64,000 nucleotides of DNA from Casuarina equisetifolia (GCA_028551475.1 CM052355.1:23091580-23155579); one strand, 5' to 3'. Shown: positions 25,001 to 36,904, numbered from the stretch's first letter. A program made the numbers and translations. The notes: generated by a model from the sequence alone, not told the origin.

Positions 25001-26668
25001 AGTAAAAAGAAATTCATAGCTCGAGCAAAATCGTAATGTTCAAATCTCTTTTAATGCACCCTTCCCACAACAACAACCCCCCCTCCCCACCAAACCCACC
25101 CGTCCAAAAAAAAAACAATCTACAGCATATATCTTGACCTTGTGCTGCATATATCTTACACTTTTATGTACTGTGATAGGTATCATGGTTCAACTTTGAT
25201 CTCAGCTAGTCTTTCTGGGTAGGCTTAACATATCCAAACCCCTTTTCTGTTTGATACAATCTTGAACTTATATATATCCTTGTTGTCCATTACTTTGAGA
25301 ATTTTTATCACAGCCTCCCAGCTTTGCATCAAAAATTTGATCTGCCAGCTCCCTTTGTAATGCATACTGATTGCCCTCACTACTGGCGCTTTCATCTTCC
25401 AGGTAGTCTACATAAGTTGTCTAATGCCCAAGATTTTTGTTAGAAGTTTTTATAATCAGACATAATAAATACAAATGCACATTCCAGGTGAAACAGAGGA
25501 GGAATTCTCAACCAGATTAGCACATAATTTGGAGAATCTTATCCTTAAAGAAGGGCCAGAGACAGTAATTCGTTCTAACATCATTAAACTTGTTTAAGAA
25601 ATGATCAGCCGCTGTAAAAGGTTGATATTGTTGCTGACCCATGTATATTGCTCAATGTCAGATTGCAGCATTCATTGCAGAACCTGTCATGGGGGCAGGA
25701 GGTGTGATACCCCCCCCTGCAACTTATTTTGAAAAGGTGAGTCTGTATCATTAGATGCGACACATGGCAGAGGTTCAAACTTTCAAGTTTGTAGTGAATT
25801 GTCTGTGTTTTTCTGTAGAAAAATAAGCTAAACGCCCTTTAATTGTGCTTGGATGCTTTACCCAATCAATATCACTGCATTTGCAGTTGAATCCCACCAG
25901 TATCTACAAGGATCAGCACAAATTGCTTTCTTAGTGAGATACTTGGTGTAACTCCATCATAACATGCAGCCTTAGATATTAGTGTGAAGTCAACTCAACA
26001 GGGGCAATTAGTTTCATCAATTTTATAAACTAGTATAGTGTTTTAGGAGTTGCATTGGAAAAAGGTTGCATAATATTGAAACTTGATTGATCATTCTGTT
26101 AGCTTGCCTTACCATCAGCCAAGAATAGCATTATGATCACTAAAAACTTGCTCCGTTCTTGAATTTTTCTGTTCGTAGTTGAACTTACAACCTGGAAACA
26201 CATACAATTTTCAACCTTGAAATGTCCACCCAGCTTGTGTAATGAGTAGCCAATCAGGGCGCTGTAATCCCAGAAAGATATACTTTTACTAGAACATTTC
26301 TGTTTCTAGCAAAATTACAATTCGGGTTGAGCTAGTGACTAATGACAAGACCATGTGAGCAGGTTCATATAGGGCTCAGGTCCATGAAAAATGCAAGCTT
26401 TTTTGTTCAGTGAGGATTGCATCAGCAAAAGAAAAGCATTTCATCTTGTCATAAAGTAGGTCATTGCAATCGTATGACAGAACTGTTTCACCTCTGTAGA
26501 TGCATTAGGTACACAGAAGAGAACCATCTTGATTTTAGCTTATGATATTTGCATGACATTATCAGTGTTGAAACATTTATTATGTCATGATTTATGTCTA
26601 TATGATTTGGTACTGTCGCTCCTTAGTGATTCTATCCTATGTTAGTATGATGTGAACTACCAAACAGA

Positions 26669-26707
<39 letters not shown>

Positions 26708-29656
26708 CGCTCGCTCGCTCCCTCCCCCCTCCCTCCCTTCCTACCTATTCCATCCAACCACAAAAAGAAAAGAAAAGAAAAGGGAAAAAAGAAAAAGAGG
26801 AGGGGGCGGAAATTAAGAAAAGGAAGAAATAGGCATCAATAATTACGAATGTTGGTTTTAATGCAGATTCAAACTGTTGTGAAGAAATATGACATTCTTT
26901 TTATTGCGGATGAGGTACTCACTCTCTGCTTGTAGTCCTTTCTATTAATCTTTGTAGCCTTCATGATTTGTATCCTACATAAGAGGCTACCATATTTGCA
27001 TCTGCCCGTCTTAGGTAATTTGTGCATTTGGAAGGCTAGGGACAATGTATGGGTGTGACAAGTACAACATAAAACCAGACCTTGTATCTTTAGCAAAGGT
27101 GAAAATGAATATACTTAAAACTCAGAGATCATCATCATATCTGATGCAAAGTGCATCCTTTCATCTTGTGTTTTGAATTTTCCAGGCCCTTTCTTCTGCA
27201 TATTTGCCCATTGGAGCTGTACTTGTGAGTCCTGAAGTATCAGAAGTTATAAGTTCCCAAAGCAGCAAACTTGGTGTGTTGAGCATTACTAAGGGTCTCT
27301 AGTTAATGATTATCAAGTGTTTAACCACATTTCCTTTGTCCCAGGTTCTTTTTCTCATGGGTTTACTTATTCTGGACACCCAGTATCCTGTGCTGTTGCT
27401 ATTGAGGCCCTTAAGATCTACAAGTTTGTTTTCCTCTTCTCTTTGCTATAAAATCCAACTGTGAAAGTACATTTCTAGACATAATTATTCAAACATCAAC
27501 TATCATTGGTATGCTGGTTTAAGTTTTGTAAACACTTCTTATTTTCAAAGATAAAAAACATATTTTTCTCATAATTAATAAGTCGTTTCTCAAAATAAAA
27601 AACGTAAAACGTTTTTGAAAAAAGAAAAGTGAAGCACTTGTTAAAAAGCAAAATACATTTGAATTTAGGGTAACTCTTTGTAACTTCTTGTTGGAGTCTT
27701 TTGAGAAAATATAAGTTTGTAGGGTGGAAACTCACCTAATATTTATAGGGGATTGTAAAAAATGAAAAAATGGCTAGACAGCATTATTAACCCAAAATGG
27801 AGGTAATCACATGGTTAGCCCATCAAAGCAAAAGTGAATTCATGGCTACTTCAATGGATCAGAGGTGGTTGCTCACCTATCTCTTTTTTTCAGTTGAAGT
27901 TAATTATGTGCCCACCCCTTATCATTGTTTAAGGTAGTCATACAGTCGTATGTATATTTTTCAGTTTTTTTATGAATAAAATGTCAAATTTGAAACCTAG
28001 AAAATTATGTAATCTTCTTAAACTGAACATGTTCGTTTCTTTGACAACAAATAACTCACGCATGCACATATGGATATAGGTTTTGTTAGATACTTCACAA
28101 ATGCTTTATAATTTGGATCCTATATCATTCAAAAGATTTTATGAAAAACAAAAAGGAAAAATTCAAAATATGTAACAAATATATCATTTTCTAAGATAGA
28201 CAGATTTTGTATTGAGTAAAATGACCAACATCTAGGGTCATCCCTAGAAGGATTTCGGGAATCAAAAGATTAAGATGTTTGATGTCTATAAATCATCCAT
28301 CTGAACCCTAGTAGGCTTTGCCTCTTCATTTAGCTTATATGTTGTTTTGGAATCCTCAAAGTTGGACTGGTGAATTTAATCTTGGTCATTGGATCTTCCT
28401 TAAGTTACATTAGGCGAAGTGTTGGTCATAGGATTATCCTTAATGATCTCCCCAAGTGGTAGTTCATGGCTTGTATCGGCCAGTTTGCAGCTTATATGTA
28501 CAAAAATCAGCAGCACAAATGTTTGTCAGTGGTCAATATGCCTAATCACAAAGATTGTATATTCGCATTTAGTAGTCGGTGAAAGTTAAAACTTCTTTGT
28601 AGGGAAAGAAATATTCCTGAGCAAGTAAGAAGCGTTTCTCCAAAGTTTCAAGATGGTGTAAAAGCATTTTCAGACAGTCCTATAATTGGGGAGGTACATA
28701 TTGTCATGAAAATATTTTATTCCTTTGGTCAATGGACGAATTAATGAGACACATGTTCTGAGATACCTTTCTGATTCTGCAGATACGTGGAACTGGATTG
28801 ATACTCGGTACAGAGTTTACAGATAACAAGTCACCTAATGATCCATTCCCTGCTGAATGGGGCAAGTTCTACTTTTGTTTCGTTTCGTAAAGCTGACTAC
28901 ATGGTTGACATTAGACTAACATGCTTCTGTTCTGTGTTTCCTGTTCTTTTCAAGCTCCCTGATGTCATACATTTTGATGTTTTGTACCGCAGGGGTAGGA
29001 GCTTATTTTGGAGCAGAGTGTGAGAAACATGGAATGTTAGTTCGTGTTGCAGGAGATAATATAATGATGTCCCCTCCGTTGATTATCTCCCCCGAAGAGG
29101 TTGATGAGGTAAGCTAGAGAATTTTCCTTGGTTAATTTAGATCCTACATATCAAGGGAAGTTTAATACATTGTAATTTAAAATGATTTTGAGAGAGCACA
29201 ATTTGCAAGTGGGTTATTTGGGGTGTCAAAGGGGGGGAAAATGAGCTCATGTGGCTTGGGGACTGTTTGATGATACTGATTTGAATCATCTTTGTGTTCT
29301 GCTAGGGCACTAGTAAGTAATTACATTGATTGCTCTAGGTTTTCCCACACGACTATATTTTGGTCATGCTCTATCTGCCCCGTATATAACGGACTTATAG
29401 AAATTGGTGATCTAATAATTTGGGACAAATGACAGAACAAAAATAAAAAAGAGAGATAGACAAAATATGAAGATTCTTAGATTTTTTAACGTCAAGCGCA
29501 TCATTATTTGGTGAATGATAATTCTCACCATGTTCTGTGTTAAATAAATTCTGAAGTTCCGAACTGCTATTGTTTTTCCAGTTAATAAACATTTACGGGA
29601 AAGCACTGAGGGGTACTGAAGAAAGGGTGAAGGAGCTCAAGTCACAGCAGAAATAG
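19087..29656 (+). CDS. GABA-T: Gamma-aminobutyrate transaminase, mitochondrial (POP2/GABA-T type)
   Basis: PLP enzyme that moves the amino group of GABA to pyruvate or glyoxylate, giving succinic semialdehyde in the GABA shunt. Exons: 19087-19128, 21514-21656, 21844-21928, 22471-22543, 24052-24149, 24407-24499, 24959-25032, 25180-25218, 25314-25402, 25488-25564, 25662-25736, 26867-26914, 27015-27098, 27186-27273, 27345-27423, 28603-28693, 28783-28861, 28993-29108, 29582-29656. They sum to 1548 nt, 515 residues, close to the family length. Residues 1 to about 58 are rich in Arg, Ser and Thr and fit a mitochondrial presequence. Conserved blocks: KGHDMLAPF (64-72), SGSEAND (170-176), SYHGST (203-208), IADE (309-312, Asp311 holds the PLP ring), LAK (Lys340, Schiff base, last codon of exon 13), HGFTYSGHP. 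All introns are GT-AG except the GC-AG intron after exon 17. The ATG has A at -3 and G at +4. Expected in mitochondria. No lesion seen. Confidence 0.96.
19129..21513 (+). other. Intron 1 of the GABA transaminase gene (2.4 kb)
   Basis: The longest intron, separating the first 14 codons from the rest of the presequence. AT-rich, with no retroelement domains or repeats shared with the flanks. Open stretches at 20880-21227 (minus) and 20994-21221 (plus) overlap each other and show no domain, so I treat them as chance. Confidence 0.75.
22544..24051 (+). other. Intron 4 of the GABA transaminase gene (1.5 kb)
   Basis: Contains an 85-codon open stretch (23365-23622) with a hydrophobic translation of no recognised family, then a short tandem run of GAAAATAAAA units at 23607-23636. 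The run could be the tail of an inserted element, but no target duplication was identified. Confidence 0.5.
26671..26830 (+). repeat. Polypyrimidine then polypurine tract in intron 11
   Basis: (TC)17 at 26671-26704 is followed by GCTC units and C/T-rich sequence to about 26745. From 26761 the strand switches to almost pure purine (AAAAG units, GGAGGGGG) to about 26830. The exon 12 acceptor is only 36 bases further on. The two halves are partly complementary, so a foldback is possible. Confidence 0.85.
27424..28602 (+). other. Intron 15 of the GABA transaminase gene (1.2 kb)
   Basis: AT-rich with A/T runs around 27540-27660. No repeats shared with the flanking retroelements and no coding homology seen. 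Confidence 0.7.
28862..28992 (+). other. GC-AG intron (intron 17) of the GABA transaminase gene
   Basis: The exon before it ends GAATGGG and the intron begins GCAAGT; it ends CCGCAG and the next exon starts GGGTAGGAGC. Only this join gives EWGVGAYF in frame. Using the GT four bases later (28866) would shift the frame and reach a stop within about ten codons. GCAAGT is the usual strong donor of the minor GC-AG class. Confidence 0.9.
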
Positions 29657-30433
29657 TTTGTGGCTAAATAATGGGGAAAAAATCTAGCTCCATGTAACGA
29701 TAAATCAATTAGCATTTATGAGAATCGTGGAGCAGATGATACCCAGATAGCGCATTGGAAATGTTTCTTGTTGGGAATTTATCTTCATTGGTATTTCTTG
29801 CATTTTGTTATATGCCTCCGCCATGATGGCTGTTTCTGAAGGTTCTAGAAAAAAACCCAGAAAATAAAAAGGGGCGAAAAAGAGAAAATTGACTGCTTCT
29901 AAAGGGCGACACTGTCGGTCTGCCCCCAACAGCGCCCAACTGTGCTCGTGTGATCATCATTTGGAGCCAAGGTGTTGTATGATATTTTCTCGTCGGCGCT
30001 TTTCTGTCACTATTCTTCTTGCCACTGCTCAGACCTCGATTGACGAGCACTTGTTTTGTGGAGATCAAAAGATGATCTTCAATGCATATCATATCATCCT
30101 CGTAAAGTTGGAGTCGGAAAATATCAGTTCCGCTTCTGCAGATAAACGAGGCAAACGAACTTATGCAGTGGTAGAGAAAACTTTAGGAAGAAAAATCGGG
30201 GAATTTGTTCGAGCGGATGTACTGTTGGAAGAAGTCGACCGACGCGGGTGGATGCGTATGCATACATCCTGAAGGAGGCTACGGATAAACGTTTCTACAT
30301 GACTAATAGTTAAGAAGTGTCCCAAACACTCCCAAACCGGGTAGAAAAATAAGTTTATAGGGAGGGCCTTGGGTTGAACTTCCGTAATCACCTATTTTTG
30401 TGGGATAGGTCTGATAAAACTTAGATGGAACAT
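29657..30433 (+). other. 3' UTR and unique 3' flank of the GABA transaminase gene
   Basis: After the stop, AAATAATGG (29664-29672) and a GATAAATCAA stretch near 29700 could be poly(A) signals, with TTGTTATATG near 29808. From 29880 to 30300 the sequence keeps about 24 CpGs in 420 bp, far denser than the repeats. An open stretch of 127 codons (29889-30272, plus) runs through it, with no recognised domain. It may be chance in GC-richer DNA, or a remnant of a neighbouring gene or regulatory region. Confidence 0.5.
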
Positions 30434-31108
30434 TGATGTGGGCGTATCTAATGTTCTATCCAAGGCCTGAGCTAATAAAAGGGCTCAATTATTATTTATT
30501 CTTACATTAAAGAATTAGGGTCACAATGTCCTTCATTAAGTTCAACCTCAATCAGTCCAATCAACTTAGTCAAAAGATAAGTGTAATTTTTGACAATTAT
30601 TCAATGCAGTTACCTCCAAAAAAAAGCAACTTTGACTACATTTACTACTAATTTTATATTTCTAAAAGGCTTATTTATTATCTTGTTAATTTCCAAAAGA
30701 TTATATTTATTACTTTACAAGTTTCAAAGGATTTTGTTGACTACATTTAATGGTTTTTTTTTTTTTGTGTGCACCCTAGTTCATTATAAATAAAGGTTAT
30801 GAACTTATTTGTAAGAAAGTAACTTGGAGAGAGTTTAGAGTTTTCTATCATTCAAGCTTTTACTTTCCTTGTTCTTTACTTTTTCAACCTTTACTTTATG
30901 TCTTTAAATTCTTGTACCATTAATTTCCAATCTTTACTTTCTTGTCTTTAAATACATGCTCTTCTAAAGTCTTGTCTTTACATTTCACAATTACATTTCC
31001 TTGCCATTTACCCTTCTTGCACTTCGTAATTTCGAAAATTCCTACAATTAGCTTGTTCTAGTTTATTATAAATCATACATTACTCATTACCCACTACGAA
31101 TCATATCA
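30434..31108 (+). repeat. 5' LTR of the gag-only element
   Basis: 675 bp, TGATGTGGGCG to CATATCA. Contains TATAAATAAAGG near 30786, a likely TATA box, which is also present in the 3' copy near 32672. Confidence 0.75.
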
Positions 31109-32270
31109 ATTGGTATTCAAAGCGTAGGTTTGTGACTGAGTTGTTTTATTTCATTTCATCTCTTCATCTTATCCTTCACCTTTCTAGCTTCAACCAATAA
31201 TTATTGTCATGCCTCAAAGTGGGGGAACGCATTTCACGTTCATTCTCACCCATTCTACCATGGGAAGTTACCCACATAGGGTATGTTGAGCTCAATGACT
31301 TAAAAGGCTCAAATCCAAGAGTTGGTTCAAATTATCGTGAAGCTTCAAGCTCAAACCTCTGTCCATTACCAAACAACTGTACCAAACAACTTTACCACCA
31401 CTTCAAATAACCATGCCGCCATCGTATGTAACCCTACCTCCGTTTACAAATGACCATGCACTTCTACCATTACCCATACAACTACCATCTTAAACTTTTT
31501 TACCACAAAGATTACCGCCACAAGTATTATGTCGCCAACAACATGTAGCATACCGTCCTTAAGTTAAATAACCATAGCCACCTTTTGTATCTCTCTAGTG
31601 CGTCAATTGCTACACCCTTTGCCTCAAAGACTAAGACCTCCACTAAAATCTGTTGGTGATTCAAGTGATGAGGAAACTTAGAGAAGGAAAACAAGACCAA
31701 AGGAGCATGATCGGAGGTTATGTATAGAGTGACCTGAATTTGATGGAGGCCTAAATCCAAATGAATTCCTTAATTTGGTTTGTGTTATGGAAAGAGTTTT
31801 TTAGTACAAATGCTATGGTGAAATGAAGAAGTGCAAGATAACCATTCTTAAACTCAAAGATTATGCCTCCTTATAGTGAGATAACATAAGAAAGCACAAA
31901 GAAAGACACAATAGGAATAAAGTCCTAACATGGAAGAAGCTCATGAGACTTATGATAAAATATTTTCTTCTTAGAGAATACAAGCTAGAGCTCTATCATA
32001 AACTTCATACTCTCAAGTGAAAAAAAGAGAAGTGTTGTAAACATATCAAAGAATTTGAGAAGCTTATGATCCCTTGTAATGTTCCCAAACTTGTGGAGCA
32101 TATTATAACTTGGTTTCTTGGAGGCTTAAATCAAAATAATGCTTACAAAGTAGACTTGTCAAGTGATTATGGGGAGTTCTAGCCATTTTCAATATAAGAG
32201 ATTTATTTTCATACTTGGAAAATGAGAACTCTATGGATTTAAGGACAAATCCTCTTCAACCAAGGGAGAA

Positions 32271-32980
32271 TGATGTGGATGCACCTAATGTTTTATCCAA
32301 GGCCCAAGCTAACAAAAAGGCCCAAAGTGTTATTGGGGTCTACATTAAAGAATTGGGGCTACAATGTCCTCCATTAGGTCCAAGCCTAATCAGCCCAATC
32401 ACCCTAGTTAAAGGATAAAGATATTAGTCCAAAAGGGTTATGCAATAAAGAGCAATTTTTGACAAGTATCTAAAGCAATTACCCCAAAGAAAGCAACTTT
32501 GATTACATTTACTACTAGTTTTTTATTTTCAAATGGCAATATTTGTTATCTTGTTAATTTCAAAAAGATTACATTTAGGACTTTGTAAGTTTCTAAGGGT
32601 TTTGTTAACCACATTTAATTCCTTTTTTTTGTTTTTGTTTTTGTTTTTTTTTGTGTGTGGTCTAGCTTTCTATAAATAAAGGTTATGAAATAATTTTGTA
32701 AGAAAGTACCTTGAAGACAATTCAAAGTTTTCTATCATTCAAGCTTTTACTTTCTTTGTTCTTTACTTTATGCCTTTAAAATTTTATATCTTTAATTTCC
32801 AGTCTCTACTTTCTTGTCCTTAAATACTTATACTTTTAAATTTATGACTTTACATTCCATAATTAAATTTCCTTGCGGTTCACCTTTCTTGTACTTTTTA
32901 ATTTCTAAAATCCCTACCATTACCTTGTTCCATTTTGTTACAAACCTTAGCTTGCTCCTTGTCCACTATGATTCATATTA
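32271..32980 (+). repeat. 3' LTR of the gag-only element
   Basis: 710 bp, TGATGTGGATG to TTCATATTA, where the final CA appears mutated. Contains a T/G-rich run near 32620-32660 that explains part of the extra length. Confidence 0.72.
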
Positions 32981-34080
32981 ATATTAGCCCCTTCTAAAAA
33001 GTAGGTCGATGATTTGAGCTAATGGGTTAGAACCTGGTGGAAATTAAAGTCGATTAAAGTCCGTGGAGAATGGGGCCATTAAAATTTAGGTCAATCGTTT
33101 AGGCTAAAAAAGGGTCAAGACCCAACAAAAAGTAGGCTGACAATTATGGTTCACCTGATACTAATATCTATAAAAATATTCTTAGCATCTTTCCAATGAC
33201 AAACATCCAAATTTACATGCTACAATTTAAAAAAGAAGGAGAAACTATAGGGATCTCTTAGGGAGAAGTATAAATAAAGACCAATGGTACAATCTCAACC
33301 AAGATAAACCAAACAATTCAAGACAAATTACATATCTTAACATTCGAAAAACTGTGTTATCTTAACATTCACATAAGTGTTCTAAGATGTTGAGATAGCA
33401 TCCAAATAAGTATGTTATCTCAAAATTCAAATAACACAGAATCTCCATTTTAGACTACAAAACTCAACACCACCTTGACGCACATTCTTTCTCCACCGCA
33501 TATGGACAAAAGCAAGTTTTGGAAACCAACAAAAGTTACATGCTATATTTGGTGAAGTTAAAGGAAAAGCCAAATCTTTAGCTCACAAATACTATACTCA
33601 CCAACTGCTTTGTTTTTGTTGGAGGATCATTCACATACAATAAAATATGTAGAGTAATAACTACTAAATAGCATGCCCAAGAAAGGACCATCTAACTTGT
33701 ATTTAAGACATCAGTAAGGAGATCCCAATTGCGTTTATAAGTAGTCAATGCGGACGTAAGTTGAAACTAGAGGTGACCTTCAAGTGTGAAGTCATAAAAG
33801 AACTTGCTGAATTTAATTTGCGCAAGTGAAAGAAAACAAAGAGGTTACCCTCATTGAGACTCCTGAAACTAAAGACAACTTGCTAACAAAGAACAAGAAC
33901 ATGGTTGTTAACTCATGTTGGATTGTGATATCATTATTTTTTATGATGATTTTAATTTGGATAATATTCATTACTCATATGAGGATATATTCATGGCAAA
34001 TTATCTCTTTGGATAGAAGAGCATGTCCCTAGAATATTTTGGTGAGGGCTCATTAAGCACTTAGTAACATTGTTATTTTG
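32981..34080. other. Intergenic, no recognised gene
   Basis: AT-rich. Around 33340-33430 the string TTATCTTAACATTC is repeated imperfectly. The 68-codon stretch 33826-34032 has no domain. Parts resemble 39170-39310 in base pattern, so it may be an old LTR fragment. Confidence 0.35.
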
Positions 34081-35440
34081 TGTCTAGGGTAACAAGTGCT
34101 GGCCATGTGATCTTATCTGCAAGCATGTGTGCGAAAGTGAAGTGAGATGTGGCAAAGGCAAAAGAAAAGAAGTAAAGAAAAAATGCAAGGTGGTTGGCAA
34201 CCAAAGAGGAGGAAACATGGTCCTTTCTTATATGGTCCAAGTGGTTTGCAAGATCTTTTGGTGCTCAAACCTAGTCCACACCCTCCAAAATGAAGAAAGA
34301 GAAGATATCACGTCAAAAAGAAAGAGAGAAGAAGACTTGCACGGGTTTTCAGAAAAGCAGAGTGCAAGTCCCTTGACAACTTATCAAAATGGTGGCGTGA
34401 AGAAGAAATTTTCAGAAACAAATGGCTCACGACTTTGTCTTCAAAAAGCAACACACGGATTGCTCTCTACAGGAAACATAACATGCAAGATCATCGCATT
34501 CTCTCTCAATCACTTTCCATCTACAGAAACAGAGAGCTACAACAACTACTGATAGAGGATTAGATCTTCAACGTTCGACTCCCTGACGTGCTCTAATGGC
34601 CAGAATGACTCAAACATGAAAGGGAAAGTCAAAGAGGAGCTCGGGTTTCACGAAATCTGAACATCTGCTTCGATCTGTGAGAAATATGTGCTTCCATTAT
34701 TAACTAATCTTACTTTCTGATTTGTATTGTTGCTCTGAGTTTAGATTTGTCTATTACTGTTTTGATTTTATTTGATTCATCTTAATGTTGAGACCCCAGA
34801 AATGAAATATTTGATTATTTTGGGGTTTCTGTTGTAATCATCCTTATTGTGCTTAATTTGCAGAGGAACTAGCAAAGATTGTACAAGCTATTGTGTAAAC
34901 CTTAGAAATTATATGCTTTAATTTTTGTTAGATTAAAGGAGACCATTTGATAGGATTATCAAATGATGTGGGTTGGATCATTGGTTCAATCACTTAAAAA
35001 AACATGTACGTGTTTTATCTGTTCTGAATAATAGGATTATCAAACGATGCGAGTAGTGTATTCTTTGTGAACTACACGAACATATTGATATATGCTGAAC
35101 TGTTTGAACAATTTGAACTACACAAGCTGACCGTGAACTACGTAGATTGATTAATTCTAGATTACTTGTTGAAATATTTAATTACTTAAAGCTACACAAA
35201 CTGATTGATTCTAGATTACTTGCTGAATTATTTAATTACTTAAATCTACACAGACTGATATTTAGATTATTACATCACTCCTTTCACCATATTAATTAGT
35301 GTTTTTAGTGTATGAAATACATATTTGATTTTAAGAAAAGTCTTAATTCCATCCAAAAAGTAAGTTAGAACTTAGAAGAAACGTAATTCACCCCTTCTAG
35401 CCCCTCTTTTAGGTTACTTAGGAACCTTCCGACTCATTCA
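34081..35440 (+). repeat. Possible copia-type LTR
   Basis: The end (about 35375-35430), with GAAACGTAATTCACCCCTTC and AGGAACCTTCC, resembles the 3' end of copia LTRs. The start is uncertain and no primer site or partner LTR was found. A 141-codon open stretch (34127-34552) is Lys/Arg-rich with no known domain. A perfect 9 bp inverted repeat with a 4-base loop lies at 34944-34965 (CATTTGATA arms). Confidence 0.4.
35138..35280 (+). repeat. 54 bp tandem repeat, two full units and a part
   Basis: Units at 35138-35191 and 35192-35245, then a partial third to about 35276. Each begins CTAC and contains CTAGATTACTTG and TTTAATTACTTAAA. The units agree at roughly 85-90 per cent. A looser ACTACACGAAC motif just upstream suggests further worn copies. 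Confidence 0.8.
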
Positions 35441-36279
35441 TTAAGAGGTTCATTATCAAACCCAAAAGTCAACTTAAAGGCTAATGGACCATATTATTGT
35501 ATAAACATGATTTTTGACATATTCATTAACAATATGAGACTTGTTATCCACATCTTTTAACATGGACTCTCACCATAATAGTTACATTATCAAACTATCA
35601 TAATATTGCATTACGTGGTGAATGTGTGGATTCAAATCAATGAAAGCCTATAAGAATATTAACGAAAATCTTGGCTCATATTGTTCTAGTTTCGTCTCCA
35701 TAGAGGACTTAGCATGATCAAGAGTGGCTAGATCTAGTGATAGTACCTTTGAGCACAAAATTCTCATGGGTTTTTGGATGGGGGTGTCTTCATTTATCAA
35801 TTATGAAGTTAGATCGATGAACAAAGGAAATTAAGGCTCAAACGGGAACCTTAAATTGTGTTTTACTTTCAAAATCAACAAGACAATGTTTCATGATAAA
35901 CACCAGACACTTTATAAAACCAAACTGGGCTTGATAAGGTTGACGCAACCTTAACCAAACTGCTATAAAACCAATTACTTACATTGCATAAAACCTAACT
36001 AATCATTAAAAAATCCAACACAAAACCTAGTCCAAGGAGCTTGTAATAGTCCCTTTGAGGGTAGCCCTGTCCTCAAGATTGAAGGTTGTTATAGAAATAT
36101 TGGAAGTGGGGAAAAGGAATTGGGAATTGACTTTCCTCCCAAGTTTCTTCTAATGGTAATTTTCCTTTTTAATGAACTAAAATCTCATTTGCTCCCATGT
36201 GGTTTTGGTGCTCCAACACCACTTATAGACTTTTTTTGACTTTTTCAAGCTACTTTTTGCATCCTAGAATTCTTCTTAC

Positions 36280-36480
36280 TCTTCTTCTACCTATTGGACA
36301 AGGGGCTTAAGCTTGGAAACTTGAAAAATAAGATATACCTTAGAAGTAGTCAGAAATGCCAACTTGTAAGCCATAGGAACTATCCACTGCACAATCTTAA
36401 ATGGCCCTTGATAATAGATCAACTTCCTATGATGTCGATTAGGTAATGAAACCTGTCGATATTGTGGAAGGTAATATTAG
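36280..36480 (-). pseudogene. Gypsy integrase C-terminal fragment
   Basis: Minus-strand translation of 36480-36280 shows a GPY/F-like module (RFHYLIDIIGS, IIKGHLRLC, FPSLSPL in neighbouring frames) typical of the end of a Ty3/gypsy integrase. It points opposite to the RNase H fragment just to its right, so the two are different elements or a rearranged one. Confidence 0.5.
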
Positions 36481-36569
36481 CATTAATATTAACATAATGA
36501 AAGTTTAACACTCTAAAGGAAAAGTTAATATTAGCATCAATCATGGCAACAACAAAATAGGACTTACCT

Positions 36570-36895
36570 TTTGAGCTAATGTGTGATACAAGTGATTTTA
36601 CAATAAGAGTTGTTTTAGGATAGAGGAAGAATGAAAGTTTTTTAGACCATTTACCATGCTTGCCAAACCTTGTCAAGTGGATAATTGAATTATTCAATAA
36701 CAAGAAAAGAACTTTTGGCAGTAGTATTTGCTTTTGATAAATTTTGTTCTTATCTGATTGATTTCAAAGTTATTGTTTATTCTTATCACTCTACTCTTAA
36801 GCATCCACTTGAAAAGAAAGAATTAAAACGTAGGTTGATCAAGTGGATTTTATTTCTATAAGAGTTTGATTTAGAGCTCAAGGATAAGAAGGGGA
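36570..36895 (+). pseudogene. Athila/Tat-type gypsy RNase H fragment
   Basis: Plus-strand blocks in order: MCDTSDF, FAFDKF near 36735, SYLIDFKVIVYS, a STLKHPLEKKELKRRLIKW run near 36790-36845, and ELKDKKGTKN at the end. This is the RNase H domain of the Athila/Tat branch of Ty3/gypsy. It ends sharply at about 36895, where a 160 bp repeat shared with 35868-36050 begins. Frameshifted and dead. Confidence 0.75.
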
Positions 36896-36904
36896 CTAAA
36901 AACC

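Larger units (their letters stand above)
30434..32980 (+). mobile_element. Gag-only Ty3/gypsy element (TR-GAG-like)
   Basis: LTRs at 30434-31108 and 32271-32980 both begin TGATGTGG and share order throughout (675 and 710 bp). The 5' LTR is followed by TTGGTATTCAAAGC, a near-match to the initiator-Met primer site. The interior of about 1.16 kb has only a Retrotrans_gag-like region (about 31680-32180; RPEFDGG, WKKLMRLMIKYF and LMIPCNVPKLVEH blocks) with stops. Next to the purine tract AGGGAGAA the short string DLRTNPLQP is the usual C-terminus of a gypsy polyprotein, so protease to integrase appears deleted. No target duplication is clear. Confidence 0.8.

Noticed and set aside
34127..34552. 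141-codon Lys/Arg-rich frame as a host gene
   Set aside because: No domain, sits in an LTR-like block, and has no visible promoter or splice context; kept only as a remark.
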